From DATFPK01 sp035264885 (GTDB taxonomy: Bacteria > Actinomycetota > Thermoleophilia > Solirubrobacterales > 70-9): 13,606 bases of DNA. Both the position numbers and the translations under genes were made by a program. Position 1 is the stretch's first letter. Each line of letters starts with the position of its first letter. Below the pieces are notes generated by a model. It saw nothing but the letters and a program-made list of their open reading frames with translations, was not told where the DNA came from and ran no database searches. Positions 7,280 through 13,156 of the stretch are shown here, one piece after another. The stretch lies in assembly GCA_035264885.1 (NCBI GenBank), contig DATFPK010000051.1, forward strand, positions 1-13,606, read 5' to 3'.

Positions 7280-8167
7280 ATGACCTGGGCAGAGGCCATG
7301 TCCGCGTTCGACCGCGACCTCGGCGCGCGGGGCGCCGCCGAGCGCACGCGCCGCGCCTACGGCGTCGATCTCGGCCAGTTCTCGCAGTGGTGCGACACCC
7401 GTGGCCTCGGGCCGGCCGACCTCCGCCACCGCGACGTCCGCCGCTTCGCCTCCGGGCTCTCGGCCGATGGCGCCGCCCCGGCAACGGTCGCGCGCAAGCT
7501 CGCCTCGATCCGCAGCCTCTACGACTTCCTGGTCCGGACCGAGCGGGTGGGGCAGAACCCCGCCGACCTGGTCTCGGCGCCGAAGCGCGGTGGCCGACTG
7601 CCAAAGGTGCTCTCGCGTGAGCAGGTGGCCGAGCTGCTCGACCGGATCCCCGCCGGGACACCGCTGGAGGTCCGCGACCGGGCGATGCTCGAGCTCGCCT
7701 ACTCCTGCGGCCTGCGGGTCGAGGAGATCACGAGCCTCGATCTCGGCGCCATGGACTTCGACTCCGAGCGCCTCCGGGTGCTCGGCAAGGGCGGCAAGGA
7801 GCGAATCGTCCCGGTCGGCGAGCCGGCCCAGAAGGCGCTCGAACGCTATCTCGCCCGCGGCCGGCCGGCGCTGTCGCCGCCTGCGGAGGAGCGATCCCTC
7901 TTCCTCTCCAAGAGCGGGCGCCGGCTCTCATCCTCGGATGTGGCGCGCCGCCTGCGGCGCTGGGTGCGCGAGGCGGCGCTGGCGTCGGGCGTCTCGCCGC
8001 ACTCGCTGCGCCACTCCTTCGCGACCCACCTGCTCGAGGGCGGCGCGGACCTGAGGACGATCCAGGAGCTGCTCGGCCACGCATCGATCTCTACGACACA
8101 GGTCTACACGCGCGTGGACCCCTCGCGGTTGCGGGGACAATACGCGGGAGCCCACCCGCGGGCGTAA
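7280..8167 (+). CDS. xer: tyrosine recombinase XerC/XerD
   Basis: A 295-residue site-specific recombinase that resolves chromosome dimers at dif near the terminus. The SAM-like core-binding domain spans about 3-88 (TRRAYGVDLGQFSQWC, LASIRSLYDFL). The catalytic domain spans about 108-285. All six catalytic residues are present: R146 (YSCGLRVEE), K170 (LGKGGKERIVP), H241 and R244 (SPHSLRHSFATHLL), H267 (LLGHASI) and nucleophile Y276 (TTQVYTRV). Their spacing is identical to that of E. coli XerD (R148, K172, H244, R247, H270, Y279, from memory). Length and the lack of nearby att repeats argue for the housekeeping Xer protein rather than a phage integrase. XerC and XerD cannot be distinguished from sequence alone. 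The gene is followed by the sigma factor; actinobacteria often have a xer gene next to a WhiG-type sigma gene. ATG 7280 places the start just ahead of the first helix; M7 is the alternative. Confidence 0.93.
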   Translation: MTWAEAMSAFDRDLGARGAAERTRRAYGVDLGQFSQWCDTRGLGPADLRHRDVRRFASGLSADGAAPATVARKLASIRSLYDFLVRTERVGQNPADLVSAPKRGGRLPKVLSREQVAELLDRIPAGTPLEVRDRAMLELAYSCGLRVEEITSLDLGAMDFDSERLRVLGKGGKERIVPVGEPAQKALERYLARGRPALSPPAEERSLFLSKSGRRLSSSDVARRLRRWVREAALASGVSPHSLRHSFATHLLEGGADLRTIQELLGHASISTTQVYTRVDPSRLRGQYAGAHPRA

Positions 8168-8246
8168 CGCGACTAATGATGATCCGCAAGGCTGAAAGTT
8201 CGGCACCTTATCGCTGCCACCAGGAGGAAAATCCCCTGCACCTACA

Positions 8247-8252
8247 TACAAT
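8247..8252 (+). promoter_or_regulatory. candidate -10 of the sigma factor promoter
   Basis: TACAAT, the best -10 match in the window, lies 12 bases before ATG 8265, so the leader would be only about 5 bases. An overlapping TACATA begins at 8243. A purine tract GGAGGAAAA (8223-8231) lies upstream of the -10 and so cannot serve as ribosome binding site for this transcript. CAGGGAG (8258-8264) abuts the start codon. Confidence 0.4.
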
Positions 8253-8264
8253 CGCCTCAGGGAG

Positions 8265-9044
8265 ATGATGGCGACGGGCGTAAAGGAGATTGAACTCCGC
8301 GACCTCTGGCGGCGCTACAAGGGTCAGGGCGACCCCGCCGCCCGGGAGCGGCTGGTCGTCGCGTACTCGCCGATGGTCAAGTTCGTCGCCGGGCGGCTCG
8401 GCGCCGGGCTGCCGTCGCACGTCGACGACGCCGACCTCATCTCCTACGGCCTGATGGGACTGATCGGCGCGATCGAGCGCTTCGAGCCCGAGCGGGGAAT
8501 CAAGTTCGAGACCTTTGCGATGACCCGGATCCGCGGCTCGATCATCGACGAGCTGCGCTCGCTCGACTGGGTGCCGCGCTCGGTCCGCTCCCGCGCCCGC
8601 GAGATCGAGGTCGCCCAATCGAAGCTGGAACACGAGCTCCAGCGGGCGCCGACCGAGGAGGAGCTGGCCGAGAAGCTCGGGATCAGCGAGGACGAGCTGC
8701 AGGGCTCCCTGCTCGAGATCGCCAACTCCTCGGTCTATGCGCTCGATGAGCTGTGGGCGATCTCCGACGCCTCGGGGGACAAGGTCTCGCTGCTCGACAC
8801 GATTCCCGACGAGAGCGCCGCCGACCCGCAGGAAGCCCTCGCCTCCAGCGAGGTCAAGGACCGGCTGGCCGAGGCGATCGCCTCACTGCCCGAGCGCGAG
8901 CAGCTCGTCGTCGCCCTCTACTACTACGAGCACCTCACCCTGCGCGAGATCGGCGAGGTCCTCGGCGTCACCGAGTCGCGCGTCTCCCAGCTGCACACGA
9001 AAGCCGTGATGCGGCTGAAGAGCCACCTCCAGCAGGAGGACTAG
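8265..9044 (+). CDS. RNA polymerase sigma factor, FliA/WhiG (sigma-28) family
   Basis: A 259-residue group 3 sigma factor that directs RNA polymerase to a special promoter class. Region 2 (about 28-102) holds YSPMVKFVAGRL, the core-binding DDADLISYGLMGLIGAIERF (54-73) and IKFETFAMTRIRGSIIDELR with DWVPRSVR (101-108). Region 3 (about 105-165) has LQRAPTEEELAEKLGI. Region 4 (about 195-256) ends in the helix-turn-helix LTLREIGEVLGVTESRVSQLHTKAV (224-248), the strongest family signature. Length is typical of FliA/WhiG and too short for a primary sigma factor. No flagellar gene or anti-sigma factor is adjacent, so a WhiG-like developmental or stress role is as likely as motility. ATG 8268, one codon later, is an equivalent start. 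It is preceded by xerC with a 97-base gap holding its probable promoter. Confidence 0.93.
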   Translation: MMATGVKEIELRDLWRRYKGQGDPAARERLVVAYSPMVKFVAGRLGAGLPSHVDDADLISYGLMGLIGAIERFEPERGIKFETFAMTRIRGSIIDELRSLDWVPRSVRSRAREIEVAQSKLEHELQRAPTEEELAEKLGISEDELQGSLLEIANSSVYALDELWAISDASGDKVSLLDTIPDESAADPQEALASSEVKDRLAEAIASLPEREQLVVALYYYEHLTLREIGEVLGVTESRVSQLHTKAVMRLKSHLQQED

Positions 9045-9084
9045 GAGGCTTTGCAGAGCGGGGAGCCGGGCGTTAGGTCGCCTC

Positions 9085-9168
9085 GTGCGCTCCAGGCTGA
9101 CCTTCTCGAACGCGGATGACCAGACCGACACCTGCAGCTTCCGCGGCACGCTCATCCCCGCGGGCTGA
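9085..9168 (+). CDS. possible leaderless small protein, 27 residues
   Basis: GTG 9085 opens a frame ending at TGA 9166-9168. The product starts MRSRLTFSNADDQ, has a single Cys (C17) and ends LIPAG. Of 27 codons, 26 end in G or C while first and second positions are mixed, the pattern seen in real genes here, and the frame differs from both the sigma factor and the EF-G-like gene. TAGGTC (9074-9079) lies 5 bases before the GTG, echoing the leaderless starts elsewhere in the window. It could be a leader peptide for the EF-G-like gene 56 bases downstream. A minus-strand frame shares the same third positions (starting MSVPRKLQVSVW near 9155), so strand is not certain. No known family is recognised. 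Confidence 0.33.
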   Translation: MRSRLTFSNADDQTDTCSFRGTLIPAG

Positions 9169-9176
9169 CCCGGGCA

Positions 9177-9182
9177 TATGAT
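9177..9182 (+). promoter_or_regulatory. candidate -10 of the EF-G-like gene promoter
   Basis: TATGAT lies 42 bases before ATG 9225 and predicts a start near 9189 with a leader of about 36 bases. No -35 is evident. Unlike most genes here, this one has a leader with a good ribosome binding site. Confidence 0.45.
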
Positions 9183-9210
9183 CCGCCCTCGAGGAGAGAA
9201 CCCGAGGGAG

Positions 9211-9215
9211 AGGAG
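9211..9215 (+). promoter_or_regulatory. ribosome binding site of the EF-G-like gene
   Basis: AGGAG, within the purine run GAGGGAGAGGAG, ends 9 bases before ATG 9225. It is the clearest Shine-Dalgarno in the window and fixes this start. Confidence 0.7.
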
Positions 9216-9224
9216 TCCCCGCCG

Positions 9225-11309
9225 ATGCCCCACAAGGCCGCCGACCGGATCCGCAACGTCGCGCTGATCGGTCACCGAGGGAGCGGCAAGACGAGCCTCC
9301 ACGAGGCGATGCTGTTCGAGGCCGGCGTCGTCAACAGGCTCGGCAGGGTCGCCGAGGGCACCACCGTCTCCGACCACGAGCCCGACGAGCACGAGCGCGA
9401 GATGTCGATCGGCGCGGCTCTTGCCTCCTTCGAGCACTCGGGCCGCAAGATCAACCTCCTCGACACCCCCGGCGACCCGAGCTTCGTCGCCGACGCGCTC
9501 GCGAGCCTGCGGGTGTGCGACGCGGCGGTCGTCGTCGTCAACGCGGTGATGGGCGTCGAGGTCCACACCGAGCGCCTCTGGCAGCGGGCCGACGCCGAGG
9601 GCCTCGCCCGCCTGGTCTTCGTCAACATGCTCGACCGCGAGCGGGCCGACTTCTTCCGCGCCCTCGAGTCCCTTCAGTCGGCGTTCGGCAACCACGTAGT
9701 GGCGACCGAGATCCCGATCGGCTCCGAGCACGACGTCGGCGGCGTCATCGACCTGATCGACATGAAGGCGTTCATCCACGAGGGCGCCGAGCGGGGCAGC
9801 AGCGAGGCCGAGATCCCCGAGGACCTGCTCGCCCAGGCGGAGGAGTACCGCGAGAAGCTGATGGACGAGGTCGCCGAGAACTCCGATGAGCTGATGGAGC
9901 GCTACCTCGAAGGCGAGGAGATCGACCACGACGAGATCGTCACCGTGCTGAAGCGCGGCGTCACCGACGGCAAGGTCTTCCCAGTCACCTGCGGCGTCGC
10001 GACCAAGAACCTCGGCTCCGACCGCCTGCTCGACGCGCTGGTGGAGGACCTCCCGTCGCCGGCGATGCGAGGCGCCGTCGCCGCGATCGGACCAGACGGC
10101 GAGGCGGTCGAGATCGAGCCCGACGAGGACGGCCCGCTGGTCGCCTACGTCTTCAAGACCCTGGCCGACCCCTACACCGGCCGAATCAACCTCTTCCGCG
10201 TTTACCGCGGCACGCTGACCTCCGACTCGCACGTGGTCAACGTCACGCAGACGGCGAAGGAGCGGGTCGGTCAGATCGGTGTACCCGTCGGCAAGGAGCT
10301 CGAGCAGACCCCCGAGCTCGGCGCCGGCGACATCGGCGCCGTCGCCAAGCTGAAGGAGACCAGGGCCGGCGACGTCCTCTGCGATAGCCAGGAGGAGATC
10401 GCCTTCCCACCGCTCGACCTGCCCTCCCCGGTCATGGCCTTCGCCTATGAGCCGAAGTCGAAGGGTGACGAGGAGAAGGCCGTCACCGCGATCCGGCGGC
10501 TCTCGGAGGAGGACCCCACTCTCGACGTCCACCGTGACCCGCAGACCGGCGAGCAGATCATCGCCGGCCTCACCCAGGTCCATGTCGAGGTGATCGTCGA
10601 CCGGATGAAGCGCCGCTTCGGCGCCGAGATCGAGTTGCATCCGCCGCGGGTGCCCTACCAGGAGTCGATCCGCAGGCCGGCAAAGGCGCATGCCCGCTAC
10701 AAGAAGCAGACGGGCGGCCGCGGGCAGTTCGCCGACTGCCACATCGAGATCGCGCCGGGCGATGACGGCTCAGGCCTCCAGTTCGTCAACGCGATCAAGG
10801 GCGGTGTCATCCCCGGTGGTTTCATCCCCGCCGTCCAGAAGGGCGTCGGCGAGGCGATGGAGCACGGCACGATCGCGGGCTACCCGGTCAAGGACGTGCA
10901 GGTGACTCTGTTCGACGGCCAGCACCACTCGGTCGACTCCTCGGAGATGGCATTCAAGATCGCCGGCTCGATGGCGTTCAAGGACGCGATGTCGAACGCC
11001 CAGCCGGTGTTGCTCGAGCCGATCGTCAAGCTGACGGTGAGCTGCCCCGAGGACGTCGTCGGCGACGTGATCGGGGACCTCAACTCGCGCCGCGGCCGTC
11101 CTCTCGGGATGGAGCCGAAGGGCTCGATGACCGAGGTCCAGGCCGAGGTGCCGATGGCGGAGGTCCTCGACTACGCGCCCGACCTTCGCTCGATCAGCGG
11201 CGGCCGGGCTGACTTCACGATGGAGTTCGAGCGCTATGAGGAGGTCCCCGGCCACCTGGCGACCAAGGTCGTCGCGGCCGCGCGGGAGGGTGAGGAGGTC
11301 AGGGCCTAG
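9225..11309 (+). CDS. elongation factor G-like GTPase (EF-G2/FusA2-like paralogue)
   Basis: A 694-residue translational GTPase with all five EF-G domains. Domain G spans 1-280, domain II about 303-395, III about 402-475, IV about 478-600 (GGRGQFADCHIEI, GGVIPGGFIPAVQKG) and V about 600-685. The domain IV tip HHSVDSSEMAFKIAGSMAF keeps H568 and DSSE as in true EF-G. The nucleotide motifs are unusual. G1 is GHRGSGKTS (16-24) instead of AHIDAGKTT. G3 is DTPGDPSF (80-87), with D84 where catalytic His is expected. G4 is NMLD (134-137) instead of NKxD. The switch I end reads EREMSI instead of ERGITI. These mark it as a paralogue rather than the main translocase, which is normally beside rpsL, rpsG and tuf. 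GTP hydrolysis may be slow or ribosome-independent. As I recall, a mycobacterial EF-G2 binds GTP but lacks ribosome-stimulated hydrolysis. The gene appears transcribed alone; its cellular role is unknown. Confidence 0.92.
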   Translation: MPHKAADRIRNVALIGHRGSGKTSLHEAMLFEAGVVNRLGRVAEGTTVSDHEPDEHEREMSIGAALASFEHSGRKINLLDTPGDPSFVADALASLRVCDAAVVVVNAVMGVEVHTERLWQRADAEGLARLVFVNMLDRERADFFRALESLQSAFGNHVVATEIPIGSEHDVGGVIDLIDMKAFIHEGAERGSSEAEIPEDLLAQAEEYREKLMDEVAENSDELMERYLEGEEIDHDEIVTVLKRGVTDGKVFPVTCGVATKNLGSDRLLDALVEDLPSPAMRGAVAAIGPDGEAVEIEPDEDGPLVAYVFKTLADPYTGRINLFRVYRGTLTSDSHVVNVTQTAKERVGQIGVPVGKELEQTPELGAGDIGAVAKLKETRAGDVLCDSQEEIAFPPLDLPSPVMAFAYEPKSKGDEEKAVTAIRRLSEEDPTLDVHRDPQTGEQIIAGLTQVHVEVIVDRMKRRFGAEIELHPPRVPYQESIRRPAKAHARYKKQTGGRGQFADCHIEIAPGDDGSGLQFVNAIKGGVIPGGFIPAVQKGVGEAMEHGTIAGYPVKDVQVTLFDGQHHSVDSSEMAFKIAGSMAFKDAMSNAQPVLLEPIVKLTVSCPEDVVGDVIGDLNSRRGRPLGMEPKGSMTEVQAEVPMAEVLDYAPDLRSISGGRADFTMEFERYEEVPGHLATKVVAAAREGEEVRA

Positions 11310-11352
11310 GCCCGCCGCAAGCGCACTTTCGGGGACCGCCACCGCCCGTTGC

Positions 11353-11358
11353 TAGCTT
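11353..11358 (+). promoter_or_regulatory. candidate -10 element of a leaderless promoter (Zn-ribbon/RNase HI unit)
   Basis: TAGCTT lies 6 bases before GTG 11365, in a 55-base gap after the EF-G-like gene. The bases just before the GTG (CACGGC) hold no ribosome binding site. Confidence 0.45.
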
Positions 11359-11364
11359 CACGGC

Positions 11365-12171
11365 GTGGTCGACTTCGAGAGCTGTTCGGTCTGCGGAAGG
11401 ACCATCCTGTCCGGTGAGCGCCCGCGGACCTACGTGACGCCGGAGGGCGAGGAGAGGAACGTCTGTGAGCTCTGCCGCGGGCGCGCCGAGCAGCTCGGCT
11501 GGTTCTGGGAGGAGCGCCTGGGGGAGGCGCGGGTCGAGGAGCCCCGACGGCGTCGGCGCGCCGGCCTCGCGGCGCTGTTGCGACCGCGAAACGGGCGACG
11601 GCCGGCCGAACCCGGCGAGGGCCTCTACGAGGGCGACGACGGACCGGCGGCCGGCGATCCACGGGAGGCCGAGGAGGACCCTGTTGCCGAGGAGGACGCC
11701 GAGGAGGCGGTCGAGCAAGCGGCACCCGAGCCCGTCGCCGCGCCGAATGCCGGCCCGAGTGCAAGTCCGGATCCGGCCGGGCGGGGCGCCGACGTGGGTC
11801 GCCGGGCGCCGGAGGTCTCCGAGCCGGTGGGTTCGCCGCTCGAGCGAGCAGTCGACCGCTTCAACCTCAGCGAGCAGTCGCGCACGGTGGGCGGCCTGAT
11901 GCGAACGCTGGGGCCGCCCTGGGTGTCGATCGGGTCCGCCGCGGGCTCGCCCGGCGAGATCCGGATCACCGTCGCCTGGGAGCTCTCCTGGTACCAGTGG
12001 GGTGTGGACCTACGCGACGAGGGCCGGCCCGTCTACGAGATCGACAAGGGGTACGAAGTGGACCAGCTCGATGCCCCGGCGCGCCACTGGAACGCGCAGG
12101 CCGGCGAGGATGGACGCCTGCTGCTCGGCGCGCCCGAGTGGGGCCGGCAGGGCGGCGAGGCCACCGCCTGA
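11365..12171 (+). CDS. uncharacterised protein with N-terminal four-cysteine Zn ribbon
   Basis: 268 residues in three parts; I do not recognise a named family. Residues 1-45 contain CSVCG (C7, C10) and CELCRG (C34, C37), a treble-clef or zinc-ribbon pattern with a 23-residue spacing. Residues 50-155 are low complexity, first Arg-rich (RRRRR at 61-65) then acidic and Ala/Pro-rich, so probably disordered. Residues 157-255 look folded: RAVDRFNLSEQSRTVGGLMR (161-180), then a Trp-rich stretch ITVAWELSWYQWGVDLRDE (201-219) and VYEIDKGYEVDQL. There is no signal peptide or membrane segment, so it is cytoplasmic. The start is GTG 11365 with a -10-like TAGCTT just upstream; homology cannot confirm it. 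Its TGA shares one base with the RNase HI start (TGATG), so the two are co-translated. That suggests a nucleic-acid-related role, by inference only. Confidence 0.8.
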   Translation: MVDFESCSVCGRTILSGERPRTYVTPEGEERNVCELCRGRAEQLGWFWEERLGEARVEEPRRRRRAGLAALLRPRNGRRPAEPGEGLYEGDDGPAAGDPREAEEDPVAEEDAEEAVEQAAPEPVAAPNAGPSASPDPAGRGADVGRRAPEVSEPVGSPLERAVDRFNLSEQSRTVGGLMRTLGPPWVSIGSAAGSPGEIRITVAWELSWYQWGVDLRDEGRPVYEIDKGYEVDQLDAPARHWNAQAGEDGRLLLGAPEWGRQGGEATA

Positions 12172-12575
12172 TGCGGGTAACCGTCAACGTCGACGGGGGA
12201 GCCAGAGGCAACCCCGGCACGGCGGCGATCGCGGCAGTCGCACATGACGGGAGCGGCGAGGTGCTCGCGGACCGCGCCGAGACGATCGGCGTCGCCACCA
12301 ACAACGTCGCCGAGTACCGGGCGCTCCTGCTCGGCATCGAGCTCGCCCGTGACCTGGGCGCCGACGAGGTCGACCTCGTCGGCGACTCCGAGCTGATCGT
12401 CAGGCAGGTCAAGGGCGAGTACAAGGTCAAGGACGCGACGCTCCGCGACTTGAATGCCCGGGTGCTGTCGGCGCTCGCGGGGCTCGCCGGCTGGTCGATC
12501 CGCCACGTCCGCCGCGAGCAGAACGCCGACGCCGACGCCTTGGTCAACCAGGCGCTCGACGCGGCGTCGATCTAG
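12171..12575 (+). CDS. rnhA: ribonuclease HI, stand-alone domain
   Basis: A 134-residue enzyme that cuts the RNA strand of RNA/DNA hybrids, acting on R-loops and replication primers. The acidic active site is complete: D8 (VNVDGGARGNPG), E48 (TNNVAEYRALL), D72 (LVGDSELIVRQ) and an acidic residue near the end (D120 or D122 in EQNADADALVNQALD). It lacks the basic protrusion helix of E. coli RNase HI, like the RNase H domain at the front of mycobacterial Rv2228c, but here no phosphatase domain is fused. ATG 12171 is fixed by the TGATG overlap with the Zn-ribbon gene and by homology beginning at residue 2; longer readings upstream lie in another frame inside that gene. It is the second and apparently last gene of this unit. 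Confidence 0.93.
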   Translation: MRVTVNVDGGARGNPGTAAIAAVAHDGSGEVLADRAETIGVATNNVAEYRALLLGIELARDLGADEVDLVGDSELIVRQVKGEYKVKDATLRDLNARVLSALAGLAGWSIRHVRREQNADADALVNQALDAASI

Positions 12576-12594
12576 GCGGCTTCGCGCCGCGCCC

Positions 12595-12600
12595 TAGACT
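12595..12600 (+). promoter_or_regulatory. candidate -10 element of a leaderless promoter (VOC gene)
   Basis: TAGACT lies 7 bases before GTG 12608, 19 bases after the RNase HI stop. No ribosome binding site precedes the GTG. This is the cleanest example of the arrangement in the window. Confidence 0.5.
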
Positions 12601-12607
12601 CGGCCGG

Positions 12608-13117
12608 GTGACCGGACCGATCGATCGCGGCGTCCGGATAGGCCACGTCCACCTCAAGGTCGGTGACATCGAGCGCTCGCTCGGGTTCTACTGCGGGGTG
12701 CTCGGGTTCGAGGTGCAGCAGCGCTGGGGGGCCGATGCGGCGTTCATCTCCGCCGGCGGCTACCACCACCACATCGGGCTCAACACCTGGTATTCCCGCG
12801 GCGCCCCGCCGGCGCCCCAGAACAGCGCCGGCCTCTTCCACACCGCGATCCTCTATCCGACCCGGAAGCTGCTGGCCGACGCGCTGCGGAGGGTGGGGGA
12901 GGCGGGAATCCCACTGACCGGCGCCTCCGATCACGGCGTCAGCGAGGCGCTCTACCTCGACGACCCCGATCGCAACGGCGTCGAGCTGTATTGGGACCGG
13001 CCGCCGCAGCAGTGGCCGCGGACGCCCGACGGTGAGCTGCAGATGTTCTCCGCGCCGCTCGACCTCCAGGACCTGCTGGCCGAGCTTGAGCGCGAAAACG
13101 AGGAGGGCCGGGCGTGA
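12608..13117 (+). CDS. VOC-superfamily protein (glyoxalase/extradiol dioxygenase-like)
   Basis: A 169-residue protein of the vicinal oxygen chelate fold, which places a divalent metal for isomerase, dioxygenase or resistance reactions. Module 1 runs 8-60 (RIGHVHLKVGDIERSLGFYCGVLGF), with H15 as likely metal ligand. Module 2 runs about 72-130 (GLFHTAILYPT, H78; YLDDPDRNGVELYWDRP, E126). The pattern H15, H78, E126 matches a metal-binding VOC protein and resembles the first half of CatE-type catechol-2,3-dioxygenases. A catE gene usually encodes two such units (about 280 residues), so this is a single-unit relative and its substrate is unknown. The charged tail (ELERENEEGRA) is encoded by bases that also form the left arm of a terminator hairpin. 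GTG 12608 is chosen for the TAGACT element just upstream. Confidence 0.88.
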   Translation: MTGPIDRGVRIGHVHLKVGDIERSLGFYCGVLGFEVQQRWGADAAFISAGGYHHHIGLNTWYSRGAPPAPQNSAGLFHTAILYPTRKLLADALRRVGEAGIPLTGASDHGVSEALYLDDPDRNGVELYWDRPPQQWPRTPDGELQMFSAPLDLQDLLAELERENEEGRA

Positions 13118-13130
13118 GCCCGGCCCTCCT
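13101..13130. terminator. strong bidirectional terminator hairpin with the VOC stop codon in its loop
   Basis: AGGAGGGCCGGGC (13101-13113) pairs perfectly with GCCCGGCCCTCCT (13118-13130): a 13-bp, very GC-rich stem with a 4-base loop GTGA. The loop carries the TGA (13115-13117) of the VOC gene. The next gene is convergent (its stop is at 13157-13159), so the hairpin may serve both strands. On the minus strand it is followed by CGTTTTCG, a short T-run; on the plus strand only a loose CTAGCTTT follows. It is therefore a better intrinsic terminator for the minus-strand protease. Confidence 0.75.
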
Positions 13131-13156
13131 ACCTCCCTAGCTTTGGCGGGGGACGC

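Noticed and set aside
8141..8166. Inverted repeat CGCGGG/CCCGCG (flanked by TACGC/GCGTA) at the 3' end of xerC, possible terminator or dif-like site
   Set aside because: Lies inside the coding sequence, has no T-run, and lacks the 28-bp dif architecture (two 11-bp arms with a 6-bp AT-rich centre).
7280..8167. Reading the tyrosine recombinase as the integrase of a mobile element
   Set aside because: Length and spacing of catalytic residues equal those of housekeeping XerC/XerD, flanking genes are housekeeping, and no att-like direct repeats, tRNA or phage genes are seen.
8194..8220. GAAAGTTC followed 11 bases later by GCTGCCAC, resembling a sigma-28 promoter ahead of the sigma factor (autoregulation)
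   Set aside because: The -35 part matches 6 of 8 bases of TAAAGTTT but the -10 part only about 4 of 8 of GCCGATAA; too weak to claim.
9186..9208. CCCTCG/CGAGGG inverted repeat next to the EF-G-like ribosome binding site, a possible regulatory hairpin
   Set aside because: With the proposed -10 at 9177-9182 the transcript would start near 9189, so the left arm would be only partly transcribed; the loop is long (11 bases) and the stem only 6 bp.
8883..10742. 619-codon open frame on the minus strand opposite the sigma factor and EF-G-like gene
   Set aside because: It lies antisense to two clearly identified genes, its composition is Asp/Leu/Val/Gly-rich as expected of a mirror frame in high-GC DNA, and it has no recognisable domain.
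12576..12590. GCGGC-TTCGC-GCCGC hairpin after RNase HI
   Set aside because: A 5-bp stem in very GC-rich DNA is expected by chance and no T-run follows before the next promoter.
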